64,000 nucleotides of DNA, taken from Rhabditophanes sp. KR3021. Its lineage: Eukaryota > Nematoda > Chromadorea > Rhabditida > Alloionematidae. The notes beneath the pieces were generated by a model. That model made no database searches and was not told the DNA's origin. It was given only the letters and a program-made list of their open reading frames with translations. The stretch spans positions 2,976,001 to 3,040,000 of the forward strand of contig CAUJLY010000002.1 in assembly GCA_963281155.1 (NCBI GenBank). The letters are read 5' to 3'. The position numbers and the translations under genes were made by a program. Of this stretch, positions 33,056-44,450 are shown piece by piece (position 1 is the stretch's first letter; each line of letters starts with the position of its first letter).

Positions 33056-33563
33056 CTACTATTCATTTAGGTAGAGAAAAAATAACAGCTTCACAATGAA
33101 AATAGCTTATATCAAAATAAAAAAACTAATTTTGTAATGTGATGAGCCATTTACAATAAGCTGAATGATCTTAAAAGGATGTTGGTAAAGATGGGATTAA
33201 GAAAGTTATCATCTTAATCTTAGGTGAATGACTTTTGAAAAAAGTAATTATTAATTGAGTTTATGTTAAAAGCGTCATCGAAGTGCGTGTATTATTTATT
33301 AGTGTGTGGTTAGTACTGTGATAGTTCATTTTAATTAAAATTACAAGCTGATTATCAATTTACATAATTTATTTCATAAAATAAATTTAAATGGTGGAAA
33401 TGATAATTGTGTTAAATTTGAACGATTAATTTGGCGAGAAATAATAATTTAAATGAGAAAAACCATACTTGTATTCTATTCTAATATACCCTTTAAATTT
33501 CCAAAGACCCACAATGAATTTCCAATAGACTCATAATTAAAAAAACTTTTAATTGACCAAAAA
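33056..33563. other. Intergenic, may hide a short first exon
   Basis: It holds the 3' end of the ING gene and presumably the 5' exon of the orphan gene at 32.2-33.04 kb. One candidate ATG is in ATGGCTCATCAC (minus strand near 33148), with no proof. Confidence 0.4.
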
Positions 33564-34451
33564 TTAATTCCTTTGAAATTTTTCTTGCATTTCTAAACAT
33601 TCCGGGCAATACCATTCATTTTCTGGCTGAGTCTTGATGTTTACACAAACATAGTGAAACCATTGATATCGACATGTTGGCGAGTCACATTTAATCATCT
33701 CTTCGTAAGCTTTTTCTCTGCAAAAGCACCAAGGGGTTTTGTCTTCACCATTATCATCTTGTGTTTCATTAGATGCATATTCGACCGATTCACATGAAGA
33801 TGAGAGTTCGTTTTGATAAATAATACTGCTTTTTCCAGAAACAGGAGGAGAGTATGACATTAATTGCCTTTTGATATTTGGAGATGCAAACTTTTGAGAC
33901 AAATTGTTGTTAAAGCTCTGATCAACAAGCAAAGATGAGATACGACGTCTGTTTGACTTTTCAGCTACCCGACGAGTCTTTTTTGGTTTTGTGGATAATT
34001 CGTCCAAAATTCGTTTGCTAGTCCCAGGACATTCTTCATCAATTTCCTTTGCGAATGTTGCGATATCTTTTTCATATTTTTCATTGTACGTTTCAAGTAG
34101 ATTCGATAGGTTTTTTGATAATTCAATTTTTTTCTTCTGCCGTTCCAAAAAATTGTCAAAAATGTCATTTATTTCATGGAACTTTTTCTCTTGCTCTTCC
34201 TTGGACATTTCTTCCTTGTGAGCAAAGTATTCCTCTTCTTTTGCGTGCAGAGATTGGTATTCTGAAGTTGTATTAATAATTTAGAATAAAAATAAGTTCA
34301 TACCTTCTGGAGTTACATCAAGTTTTCTAATTTCATGAGCAGTGTTCCTTAATTCGATAGGAAGCTCTTCCAACACTAAAAGCCAAAATTATACACTTTT
34401 ACACTTATTTTGTGACTTACAATCCAAATAGTTTTCTAAATGTCTCTGCAT
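33564..34451 (-). CDS. ING-family PHD-finger chromatin protein
   Basis: Exons 34421-34451, 34304-34375 and 33564-34261 join in frame to 266 residues, typical for ING proteins. The N-terminal ING helix region begins MQRHLENYLDLLEELPIELR, then a long coiled helix, a basic linker (KPKKTRRVAEKSNRRR, a likely nuclear signal), and a C-terminal PHD finger of about 203-252: WCFCREK, IKCDSPTC, WFHYVCV and WYCPEC supply the C4HC3 zinc ligands. Family knowledge: binds H3K4me3 and guides histone acetyltransferase or deacetylase complexes in the nucleus. It is divergently placed to the REXO4-like gene, with 276 nt between their ATGs. Confidence 0.9.
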
Positions 34452-34727
34452 TTTGAAATTAAGTCTAAACCTTGGTTCTTCAAGTAGTGGTGACTGCTTA
34501 ATTAGAAGGAGCTAATCGTGTTAAAGGATCTATAGTCTGAGAAATAGGATGAAAGTTCAAAATAGCAGGATCTTTTGATGATGACTCTTTCCTATTTTAA
34601 AAAGCTGGTTATAAGTTAACCTTCCTTTGGAATAACGATATTGAAATAGTGGTGATCATCAAAAATAATTCAACTATCATATAGTACTAATATATTATAC
34701 GTGTACAATCATTTGCTGCCTATTGTA

Positions 34728-35460
34728 ATGACTAATGCTAATCTAATAGATGCTTTTGAAGATCTGGGTATTTCAGTGAAACCGAAAAAGGGAAAGCGAA
34801 AAAAAATTGTATTACCTTGTGAAGTTTTACCCAAAGCCCCTTTAATTTTATCAAACAAAGGTGGACTGGCATTTCCTGAACGTATTACAAAGAAACTTAG
34901 TTTAGATTGCGAATTTGTTGGCGTCAAAGAAGCTGGATACCAAGATGCTCTTGCAAGAGTATCAATAGTTAATTATGATGGTCAAACGGTCTATGATAAA
35001 TATGTTTTGCCAGATGAAGAAGTCACAGATTACAGGACTTTTATTACTGGAATCACAAAGGAAACTTTGGTTGAGGTATGTTATTAAATTAACTTGCAAT
35101 TGAACTAAATTAACTTTGCAGGGCGACAGCTTTGCAAATGTACGGAATGAATGCCTCAAAATTTTTAAAAACAAAATCATTTGTGGTCATTCACTAAGCT
35201 CAGATTTCAGAGTTCTTAAGTATCGGCATCCTCACATTGATATAAGAGATACGAGTATTTTTACGGGTTTCAAAAAACATTGGCCTGGAAGGAAGTCAAA
35301 ACCATCATTGAAATTGCTAATGAAAAGAGTTTTTAATGAACAGGTTCAAGTTGATGTTCACGATAGTGTAAATGATGCTATATACGCCCTAAGACTTTAC
35401 AAATTACATGAGAAAGCTTTTGATAATGATTTATATAGTCGAGGATATGTTTTTCGATAA
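34728..35460 (+). CDS. REXO4-like 3'-5' RNA exonuclease (DEDDh), first tandem copy
   Basis: Exons 34728-35075 and 35122-35460 give 228 residues. A basic lead (KPKKGKRKK) precedes the exonuclease domain: ExoI LDCEFVGV (D and E), ExoII HSLSSDFRVL (D), ExoIII HDSVNDA (H and D of DEDDh). All catalytic residues are present, so it should be active. The domain core [20 protein letters not shown] follows REXO4, a nucleolar exonuclease of rRNA processing. It lacks the Lys-rich extension of its downstream paralogue. The start ATG is 34728; the frame extends upstream only to GTG. Confidence 0.88.
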
Positions 35461-35628
35461 ACTTTGCTATATGATGACACCTTGATCAAATAAATTTATT
35501 GTAAATTATGTTTTGTTTTTGCTAGGACACTGTATTCCAATATGTATCTATTTATTCTGTCAAGGAGTTGACTTTTTTTTGAATTTAATTTAGCTTCCAA
35601 TTAATTGTCATACTTATACATTGAAACT

Positions 35629-36471
35629 ATGAATTGGGAATCGCTAAAACAGGTACATTTTATTCTAATATTATAAAAAATGAATGTATTTTTTAGGCTT
35701 TAATAGAGAATAAGAAAAATGCAGCTCCAAAAGCAGTAGGATCAAGCTCAAAGAAAAAGAATAATCTTGGAATCGCTCAAAGCTCCAAGGCAATATCCAA
35801 GAAACAGGCAGTAGCAAAAGGTAAGGCTCATGGAAAAAGTGATCAAAAAGTGCAAGAATTTGACTGGACCAGTAAGGGAGGTTATATTTACCCAGATAAA
35901 GTAACAAAAAAACTTGCCCTTGATTGTGAATTTGTTGGAGTTGGAATTGACGGAAAGGGAAATGCATTAGCCAGGGTATCAATTGTCAATTACGAAGGAG
36001 AGGTTGTTTACGATAAATATGTCTGCCCTGAAGAACAGGTAGTTGACTACAGAACAGCAGTTAGTGGTGTTACAAGGAGTCAACTTCTACATGGTAAATT
36101 ACATATGCACTTATGTTACTAAATATCATTTTTTTGCAGGGGACACATTTGAAAATGTCAAAAAGGAAGTATCTGAACTTATACGCAACAGAATAGTAAT
36201 TGGACACGCTATTAATAATGATTTTGAGGTATTGAAGATTTTCAAACATCCAAAAAAGCTTATACGGGACACGGCCAAATTCGTTGGATTCAAATCATAT
36301 TTCGATGATTCTTTTAAGTCGCCTTCGCTAAAGTTGTTGTGCAAAAATGTACTGAGTTTGGATATTCAGAGTGGCATGCATGATTCAATTAAGGATGCTC
36401 AGCATGCACTCTTGCTTTATAAATCTCAAGAAAGAGCCTTTGAGAAGTCAATTAATAGTCGTTATAAGTAA
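35629..36471 (+). CDS. REXO4: REXO4-like 3'-5' RNA exonuclease (DEDDh), second tandem copy
   Basis: Exons 35629-35652 (8 codons), 35697-36093 and 36140-36471 give 250 residues. A Lys/Ala-rich N-terminal segment (about 12-65, with SSKKKNN and [17 protein letters not shown]), likely nucleolar, is followed by [20 protein letters not shown] (ExoI), [16 protein letters not shown] (ExoII D) and [11 protein letters not shown] (ExoIII). [10 protein letters not shown] and KKLIRDT are typical REXO4 blocks. It is a tandem duplicate of the preceding gene, only 168 nt away. The intron before GDTFENV is at the same position in both. Confidence 0.9.
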
Positions 36472-38437
36472 TCTTCACGCCATTTCATTGTTAACTTTTG
36501 TATTTTTTAATAAAACAATAAATTTTATTATCAACTGGTTGTTTATATCATGCATATTCAGTTTTATTTTTGTTTGTTTAATATTTGCTAGTCATCGACT
36601 TCCATTAACTTTGCATCCACCAAAATATCATTAAGTTAATGTACTCCACCATTGTAAGGTCACATTATTAGTACTTAGGGAATAAGAATATCTATTAAAA
36701 TTCATTCCTTTACCTTTCGTCAACTTCCATTTCCATCATCTATTTCCTCTAGCATTATACTTTAATATCAGCTTTCAAGCATGTCTATTTTCATATATGC
36801 TAACATTTCATGATAGAAGCAACAAGCTTACGTTAACAATGCACATGTTTCTAAAATATATGCTTTGTTGGTTGCGATGCTTAATAGATAAAGTAGTTGT
36901 TTTTATAAGATAACACGAAGAATGTTAGAATGAGTTTACTTTATTTATTTATATCTTTTACAAAAATTTAAAAAGTTGCCTTTGTCACTTTTTTCTACTT
37001 AATCTTTGCTGTAGCTTTAAATAATGTATAAAAATATAATCCCTATAAAGATGTAAAATTTTTAGACGCGTTATGAAAAGCTTAATTTGGAAATTATTCG
37101 GATACACTTATAATATTTATCCTTAAATAAAGTCAGATATCTATAAAAGAGTAACTTTTGAGAATTGCTTTTATTTATGCAAGAATATATGCTTCTTTTA
37201 ATCATGCTCTACTTCTGTTCTATTATTTATTTATAAATATTTTTTGATAATAAGACCGCCAAGATACAGAGTGAATTAATGCTACATACTAAAAAATACC
37301 AAAAACTACAACCGGATTGTTTACATTGAAGTTTAAATATTGAATCTAGCATGAGTAATTTTAGTTCCTGATTTTAACATGCCTCCCAACTTCTTTTAAT
37401 CATTTGAAACTGAAGAAGACTAAGTATATTAATTATTTTTAATGAATCATTAAATGTCATCCAAATGCAAGTCTTTATGACAAGGACCTTTAATGGTGTC
37501 ATAGAGTTTGAATGTTTTGCAGAAAATGGCAGTGAGTGTAATAAATTTACTTTCTCGCAAAAAATATACATTCTTTTTCTATTTCACTTTAAAAACATTT
37601 TAGAAAAAGTATTTACAATTTAATCTCTATTTAAATTGTCTTGTTCTTTCCTTTTAATTTCGCTTAATTTCATTTTAAACTATTTTATTAAATTTTCTTT
37701 TATTCCATCTTATTAGCCATCTACCATTTACAGATTTTTTTATGTGCCCTTAGTGATGTTAATTGCATACACTTTGGGTGTTGAAAGGGCAAATGAAAAG
37801 ATAGTGTTAATTAAAGCATTCAGTAAGAGAATTTGAATTGGTAAAACTGCGCACTGTAGCACAGTAAATATGCATATCAAAATGATGGCAAAGTACTTGT
37901 TCATCCCTAATTATGTTTACTAGTTGCTTGATACCAGATTAACATATTTGCCATACTCCAGGAAGTTCTTCTTAAGCGATAAATTACATTTTTCATTGAA
38001 ACCTTTTGACGTATTACTTCTGCCATACCATTGAATATTACAACACCAACACATTAAACATGACACTAATTAAGATATATTCAATGATTGATATTTTAAT
38101 TTATTTTAACTATCTTGTTAACTATATAATTCCATATTATAAAATCTATATTTATTTAAATCTGAAATGTTATAGTCAACAGCATTAAGCTAATATTAGA
38201 TATATGCCATTCTGTCGTTGACAAAAGTACTCTATAACTTTTATAAGTTTTATCTTTATCATAGCTACTAGTTAAAATGTATTCGTTGACATACAGCTTG
38301 GAACTTTTTATAATGTATTATGTTTGCGTTTAAATATGTATATTGTATATATTGATGCTTGGCTAGTTTACCACCTGACGTTGAAATAATTTGTTTTTGC
38401 TTATAAATTTATGTGTATTTAACATTTTATAGAAGCT
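36472..38437. other. 2-kb intergenic region, nothing seen
   Basis: Very AT-rich. Short open frames here lack coding-like composition. It must contain the 3' flank of the exonuclease gene and the promoter of the methyltransferase gene. Confidence 0.5.
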
Positions 38438-39706
38438 ATGAATTTTTTTAAAAATATCAATAATCCCACAAATATTACATCAACAAAGGTGCGTTTTTCA
38501 GAGGAAGAGGCTCGCAATATTGAAAAAGAATATGTACATAATGTATATACTCAATTAGCTGCTCACTGTTCTCCTATCAACAGATCTCTCCCCAAGTCTT
38601 CCCTGAAAGGAGGTAAAGTAATACAATGGCCGGTTGTAAAGAAGTTTTTGCGCGAATTTGATAAAGGCAGTATACTCATGGACGTAGGAACGGGTCAGTG
38701 TAAATACGAATTGGATGATGGATATATCATTGGGTTTGATTCATGTGCTGATATTTTAATGAAAGTTGAAAAAGAGATAATGTGGATGTATTTGTGGCCG
38801 ATTCATTTAGAATTCCTTTAAGGTTTGTTTGTTTGTTTTTTATTTATTAATTTAATTCAGAGAAAAATGCATGGATGGAGCTTTGGTCATTTCTGTCATC
38901 CACCATTTCACAACTCCGATAAGACGAAAAGAAGTCTTAGCCGCCATTGCCAAGGTTATGAAAGTTAACTCTCGTTGCTTTATTAATGCATGGGCGTTTG
39001 AACAAAAAAATAGCACGTTCGAGTCGGAAGACGTATTGGTGCCCTTTCATATAAGTACGTCGTAATTTAATTATTCAAGGAATTACACTTATTTTTATAT
39101 TTATTTGTACATTTATTTTTATTTTAATCTTTGATTTTTACAGATCCTACACCATTTGCCAAATTTCACAAAGATAGTACTAAAGAAGACCGAATCATAA
39201 AGTCAGCTATTGCGATTAATATTCCTGAAAATAATAGTACCCCTCAGTCTGGGATGACATCATGGTTCAATGACAAAGTTTATAAATATATTCCAAATAG
39301 CTTCAACAAAAATAATAGAGACAATAATGAGAAGACAAATGGAAATAATGTTATTCCGAAAATACCGCCAGCAATTCCTCGGATTATCGAAGGCCTAAAG
39401 AAGCAGTCAACCACCGAACAACTATTTTGCAATGTTAAAAGATGGAGTCCCGCAATCGGTAGAAAATTATTATCATTAGTGAAAAGTCCAAAAGATCAAT
39501 TCGTTGATGAATTAGTTGATACTATTTTAACAGGAGCATTAACTGACGTATTAAGTACATTCCAGGAAGTAACCTATTATAGATATTATCACGTTTTCAA
39601 AAAAGGGGAATTAGAAAGTTTGATTGATGAAGTTGAAGGACTAAAGGTTGTTGATTCATTTTATGATTCGGCCAATTGGTGTTGTATAGCTGAGAAAATT
39701 CGATAG
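38438..39706 (+). CDS. TRM9/ALKBH8-like tRNA methyltransferase with an apparent frameshift
   Basis: Three exons, 38438-38822, 38861-39054 and 39144-39706, give about 380 residues if one base is restored. Seen: EYVHNVYTQLAAHCS near the start, the SAM-binding DVGTGQCKYE (motif I), IIGFD (motif II), VFVADSFRIPLR, DGALVISVIHHF (motif IV region), and a C-terminal YRYYHVF...WCCIAEK. These are the TRM9/ALKBH8/TRMT9B blocks, SAM-dependent methylation of wobble uridine side chains in the cytoplasm. The frame is lost at an A5 run (38769-38773) in exon 1; six A would restore it, and both splice phases only work after that correction. Either an assembly error or a recent pseudogene. Confidence 0.8.
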
Positions 39707-39784
39707 ATATCACAAAATGCATAAAGGATAATAACAATAGTGAAAGAATTATATTTATTCAATTTAAATAAACCGAAATATATA

Positions 39785-39988
39785 TTACAACGTCGAATTT
39801 GAAGCACGGAATTTATCTATTATTCTGGCAATAACTTTTCTTGTTGAAATACTTTTTAGTGCGAATTCGTCTTCAATTGTTTGGAAGGTATTATGTAACC
39901 AATTTGTACAGTCTTCCCAGATATTAGCAGAAGCAGTTAAGACCAAACATGCAAGTAGAATACAAAATATTAGGTTCATTTTTTGCAT
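39785..39988 (-). CDS. Small secreted protein, paralogue pair member A
   Basis: A single exon of 67 codons. The signal peptide is clear (MNLIFCILLACLVLTASA). The mature part starts NIWEDCTNWLHNTFQTIEDE and is short and basic at its end. The pattern NI.ED...W..N.FQT recurs in the neighbour at 40207-40440, so these are tandem paralogues. ATG at 39988 or 39979 may be used. A TATAAAATAAG box lies 23-33 nt upstream. Function unknown; a secreted peptide or effector is possible (inference). Confidence 0.6.
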   Translation of the reverse strand: MQKMNLIFCILLACLVLTASANIWEDCTNWLHNTFQTIEDEFALKSISTRKVIARIIDKFRASNSTL

Positions 39989-40007
39989 AATATCCTAATA
40001 AAAGCGT

Positions 40008-40078
40008 TCACTTATTTTATACTAAAAGCTTTCTCTTGTTTTATGACTAAAGGCTTCCATTTATTTTATACTAAAAAT
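40008..40078. repeat. Threefold repeat with TATA-like cores upstream of secreted protein A
   Basis: Three degenerate units of about 24-26 nt, (T)T(A/G)TTTTAT(A/G)CTAAAAG, stand just upstream of the gene at 39.8-40.0 kb. On the minus strand each contains a TATAAAATAA-like sequence. The unit nearest the gene is the probable TATA box (40011-40021). Confidence 0.6.
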
Positions 40079-40206
40079 TTATACTTTACAACAACATAAT
40101 AATACCTTGGCAAACTTAAGTTGTATAGAAAACAATACGAATGATGTAAATGTAGTACACGATAGTAAATAAATTCTTTATTCAAATAAAGCATATATTT
40201 TTGTTA

Positions 40207-40440
40207 TCACATACTTTTATTCATAATGGACAAAGGTGTACTTTCAGAAATAATTGTTGTTGATGACATAGTGGAATTGGATGGTTCTGTTTTATTTGCT
40301 GAAGAAAATGTGCTTTTGACAGTTTGAAAAGCATTGCCTACCCAATCTTTGGCATCTTCCAAAATATTTCCTGAAATAGATCCAACTATAGCAAGGAAAA
40401 GAACTAGAAAAATAATTTGAAACTTCATCGTTTGATTCAC
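40207..40440 (-). CDS. Small secreted protein, paralogue pair member B
   Basis: A single exon of 77 codons. Signal peptide MKFQIIFLVLFLAIVGSISG (ATG 40428 or 40440). The mature part is NILEDAKDWVGNAFQTVKST followed by a Ser/Thr/Asn-rich tail with several NxS/T sites (NKT, NST). It shares the NI.ED...W..N.FQT core with the gene at 39.8 kb. It is preceded by a TATATAAAG box at 40458-40466. Function unknown. Confidence 0.6.
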   Translation of the reverse strand: MNQTMKFQIIFLVLFLAIVGSISGNILEDAKDWVGNAFQTVKSTFSSANKTEPSNSTMSSTTIISESTPLSIMNKSM

Positions 40441-40457
40441 ATCTGTTACTTCGAATT

Positions 40458-40467
40458 CTTTATATAA
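40458..40467 (-). promoter_or_regulatory. TATA box of secreted protein B
   Basis: TTTATATAAAG on the minus strand lies about 20-30 nt before the first ATG, a core-promoter position that implies a very short leader. Confidence 0.45.
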
Positions 40468-41311
40468 ATATTTTCAATGAAATTAATAACATGGATCAAA
40501 TTGAGATTATCTGTGCTTACAGCAAATAAAAAATTTAACCATATATGTACCAACCTATTTTAAAATGTAGGTAATGGATGTTTTTTAAATTACTCATCTT
40601 CTCAATAATATTACTATTGATAATGGAGATGTAACTTTGAACATTTAGTTTATGAACATAATAATTAAAAAATTTGATATCAGTTATGTAGAACATATGT
40701 CCCCACTCGTAAAATAATAACCTTTCAAATATTCTTTATAGACATATATGGATTCAAGTGATTATAAAAGAACCTTTGAATAATTATAGATAACAGCAAC
40801 AAAAACATAGAACTATGATAAGGAGTGCTGCTAAAGATTGAAGCAGGAGTAGTGTGATCAATTCAGTTTAATATTTAACTATATATCATTTTAAAAAGAG
40901 GTTACTAAATTTATTAAAATTAAATACAAAAATAGTTAACTTTTATTGAACTGACATTCTTTATATAAACGCATAGCTAACTAATTTACTGATTATCTTT
41001 AAGTTTTTGATGACAAACTACAACATAAATATTTTGTAGCATCAAAAAACAATTTCGGTCTCATAAAATCTTATTGGATTTTCCAATTTTTGAATTGATC
41101 ATGTTTTAGGGTATTTTGACTAGCTTAATAAAATAAATACTTTTGTACAATATTTTGCTATTTAGTGCATAGGTATTTAATGAATTGGTTGAACATTCAA
41201 TATTTTAATAACCATGATAAGCTATTATACTTGTTTTGATGCATTTTTAATACATTCTTGTTAATTATGTTCTTTTTAGTTTATGTAAAAATATGTGGAC
41301 GAATCCACTAG
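40468..41311. other. Intergenic, nothing seen
   Basis: AT-rich DNA between the secreted protein gene and the OST-alpha-like gene, divergent promoters. No coding-like frame. Confidence 0.5.
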
Positions 41312-42632
41312 ATGATAATTATGGCGTTGAAAATGAAAGTGAAACAAAATGTAGTTGATTCATATAGAAGTCTTCAGTCAAATTTCCAAATGATGCATGA
41401 TCCACCAACTGTTGGGGAGTGGCTTAAACAAATGTCAGCTTTGGATGGAATTTTATTAACTATCGCCTCGTTATCGGTATCGTTTGTTTTGTCTATTGGA
41501 CTAGGGAGTTTATATTTTGCTAGAAGATATATTAGTAATGAAGCTTCAAGGCATTGCATGACATGGATCACTTTGATGCTACCAATAACATCATGTTTAT
41601 CTCTAATTGGGATGTATTTTCCTAGATCTGCTTCTTTCCTACACATAATCGGAACAAGGTAGGCTTATTTTGTTGCATATTTTTAATCGCTCATAAATAT
41701 TATTTTATTTATACTTTATTTTAGTTATCTGATGATTTGTTTAACTATGGTGATAAGGTTAATGACATCATTGTTTGGAGGTGAAGATCAAGTATTGGAA
41801 TACATGAATGATCACAACATCGGATTTAACCTCAAATCACAACCATTCTGCTGTTGCTTTCCATGCTTACCCTCTCTAGAAGCTTCAAAGAAGAATCTAA
41901 AGATCATACAAGCATTAGTACTTCAAACAGTGTTTGTTCAAATAGTAGGAAGAATGTGCAACATCATTGCTTTTCTGGAGAATAGTTACAAGCATCAGAA
42001 AATTTATGATATCTCGAATATCACCCTCTTTGTTTCCATATTAGTTTCAATTTATGGAAGTGAAATTTTATATACAGTTGCAAAAAGACCATTATCTAAA
42101 AAATATCAGTTCGGAAAAATATATTTAAGCATACATGTGTCCCAGTTTCTATTTAATTTCCAAGAAAATGTTCTAAACCTTCTACAGAAATTTGATTTAA
42201 TCGAGCCTGGGCCATTAATCTATCCTGAAATTCGAACTTTATGTAAGTACAAATAATTACCTGTTTTAAAACAAATAGATACTTATCTATCTGTAACTCA
42301 TACGTGTATTTAATAATATGCATTTATAATTGAATTCTATATTTACGATGTGTACCTAATTGAATTTATTTCCAGACATTGCATCCTTCTTATTTTGCTG
42401 CGAATCTTTAATATTAAGTATAATATTATTTTTTGCTATTAACCCCTCAAATAACAAGATGTGCGATAACTATAAACTACCCGTTAATAATCGTCGTTTA
42501 TCGAGATTGGTGGAACTTTCAGAAAATGCGCACCTAGCGAATTCAAATCTACAAATAAATAATTCTAAAAGTATACCAAGTATATCATACGATACAAATA
42601 ATTCAAAACATTTACATCAGGCAAGATTATAA
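41312..42632 (+). CDS. OST-alpha-like (TMEM184-related) transporter subunit
   Basis: Exons 41312-41658, 41725-42242 and 42376-42632 join in frame to 373 residues. Seven hydrophobic segments begin near residue 45 (ILLTIASLSVSFVLSIGLG). A cysteine patch PFCCCFPCLPSLEASKKNLK in the loop after TM3 and the following LVLQ are characteristic of organic solute transporter alpha. Family knowledge: forms a plasma-membrane carrier for sterol/bile-acid-like solutes, usually with OST-beta. The C-terminal cytosolic tail is polar (Asn/Ser-rich). TMEM184-type relatives share the fold, so the substrate is uncertain. It is followed closely by the convergent DPH7 gene (100 nt apart). Confidence 0.82.
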
Positions 42633-42731
42633 TGAGGCCGTCGTGTATAAAGTTAATTTATGTATATCAAGAATCATTAACAAAATTTTAATCACAAACT
42701 GTGTTAATTTAAATAAATAATATCAATGAGA

Positions 42732-43679
42732 TTAATTATTTGTAATTTGATCTAAGTAAAGTTCCTTCCTATAAAAGCTACACGAAGCAAAAGTGTCATC
42801 TGCAATAAATGCTGCCCCATAAAATAAATGATTTTCTCCAACAGGGACCTCTTCATGCACCAAGGTTAATTCAGGATCTTTTTCCAAGTAAGCGTATCCT
42901 CCGTACATGCAAGTACATAAATAGTTTCCCTTTGAATTTTCGTCAACATGCCAAACGCCTCCTTTCAGTTCAATTTCATGTTTAGGAGTTGCAAAATTTC
43001 GTTTATCGTAAATTCTAAATGTGTTATTATAGTCTCCGTACAAAATTTCGTTACAATCATAACTGGACGCTTTTAGGAATGTTATTCCCATATCTTGATT
43101 CTTATGAACGGAAATCGGACTTTGTAAACCGGTTCTCAAGTCCCAATACTTCATGATTGTATCATCTCCGCCAGTTAAAAATGTATTACCATCGACAAAT
43201 CCTGTAGTCCACACTTCAGATGGCGTATTCTTATGCAAAAAATGGCATGTTTTGCTTTGAATGACATTGTAATTGTCTCTGATATCAATTATAAATATAT
43301 TTCCTGTTGAATCAGTTGTAACCATGATATCCTTTTCCTTACTTTCACTTAAATCCAACAAGAGATTGTCACTAATTTGAGGAGATAAAATATACGTTGC
43401 GTCAGTTGCGTCAATACGTGCTAATTGACCATTTGTTAAAGATGCGTAGATGTGATCTTTGCTTTTGTTATCAAATTCAAATCTAAACACGCCACTTGGC
43501 ATCTTCAACTGTTTCTTTAGATTCAACTGTTTATCTAAAAAGAATAGTGACCCCATTCGTTTTTCTTGATTGACTAATTCGTAACTGCTGAAGATTACTG
43601 CTTCTTGAGAAGCCATGAATTTCCCGTAATCAGGCTGTTCAGCCAAAGTGACTAATTTTTGCCTTTGAACTTTAGACAT
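42732..43679 (-). CDS. DPH7: WD-repeat diphthine methyl ester hydrolase (DPH7-like)
   Basis: A single exon of 315 residues, typical for DPH7 (RRT2/WDR85). WD-like blades are visible: IMVTTDSTGNIFIIDIRD, EVWTTGFVDGNTFLTGGDD followed by YWDLRTG, and the terminal block YGAAFIADDTFASCSFYRKE, matching the conserved SFYD..l.lW end of the family. Role: the methylesterase step in diphthamide formation on eEF2, cytoplasmic (family knowledge). A TTTTTTCAACAG acceptor ends 2 nt before the ATG, so trans-splicing or a 5' UTR intron is likely. Confidence 0.85.
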   Translation of the reverse strand: MSKVQRQKLVTLAEQPDYGKFMASQEAVIFSSYELVNQEKRMGSLFFLDKQLNLKKQLKMPSGVFRFEFDNKSKDHIYASLTNGQLARIDATDATYILSPQISDNLLLDLSESKEKDIMVTTDSTGNIFIIDIRDNYNVIQSKTCHFLHKNTPSEVWTTGFVDGNTFLTGGDDTIMKYWDLRTGLQSPISVHKNQDMGITFLKASSYDCNEILYGDYNNTFRIYDKRNFATPKHEIELKGGVWHVDENSKGNYLCTCMYGGYAYLEKDPELTLVHEEVPVGENHLFYGAAFIADDTFASCSFYRKELYLDQITNN

Positions 43680-44450
43680 TTCTGTTGAAAAAACTACGTT
43701 AGAAATGTATGCACATTAACTTAATATAGACAGATATTAAATGAGTTTTACCAGAGATAATAAGAAATCATATAGATGTAATTAATTTATTAAATGAAAG
43801 ATGATTAGAATAAACAAGACAATAAAGATTATTAGACAAAATAATTGTTATGATGTTAAATTGTTTGGGCGAGTAAAACTAAAGACAATAAAAATACCAA
43901 GGTTCCCACAACGATTCAAAACTTGCTTATGACGATTTTCCCACTGCGTATATAAAACAGACCCCATGTACCGTCAACAGATGGAGAAAGAAAAGAAACA
44001 CGTTGACATTTCGGCCATGGAATATATCCTCCACAATAACATGCAAAAACTAAAGCACATTTATTATCTAACTCCTATCATGATATACATTTAATTCGAA
44101 TAAACACTTTCAAATGTGTATCCTTTATTAAAATAAATGTTTGTCAAATAAAAGTAAATGAGTACATCTATTGTTTAAAAAATATGCATAAATACAAGTA
44201 GTTTTTGTTTATTTAAAAGCAAAAGGATCTATGCAATTATTGTTTATTAAAAATATAAAAAAACATAAATATGTATGTAATTATTGCTTCATTGGAAGTA
44301 TAAATGTCTTTTTAAAATAAGAAATAAGAAAAGGGAAATTAGCCTTGAAAATAAAAGACACATAGTAAGGTAAGAGTTTGATATCAGAAGGACAAACAAA
44401 GGTTGTGTCTGGTATAATGAAAAATGGAAAGTAAACAAATATATTACATA
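43680..44450. other. Intergenic between DPH7 and RdRP
   Basis: Besides a possible small plus-strand frame (43966-44094, listed separately), nothing is seen. It includes the RdRP 3' flank. Confidence 0.5.
43949..44094 (+). CDS. Candidate very small gene with TATA box
   Basis: A TATATAAAACAG at 43949-43960 stands in a locally GC-richer stretch before an ATG at 43966 that opens 42 codons to a TAA at 44094. Later in-frame ATGs at 43981 and 44017 would fit the TATA spacing better. The encoded peptide has a basic start (RQQMEKEKKH) and no signal sequence. No family. This is weakly supported and could be chance, or a non-coding RNA promoter. Confidence 0.2.

Noticed and set aside
37374..38188. Short frames in the 36.5-38.4 kb interval
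   Set aside because: No coding bias, no neighbours in frame, no acceptor or donor logic.
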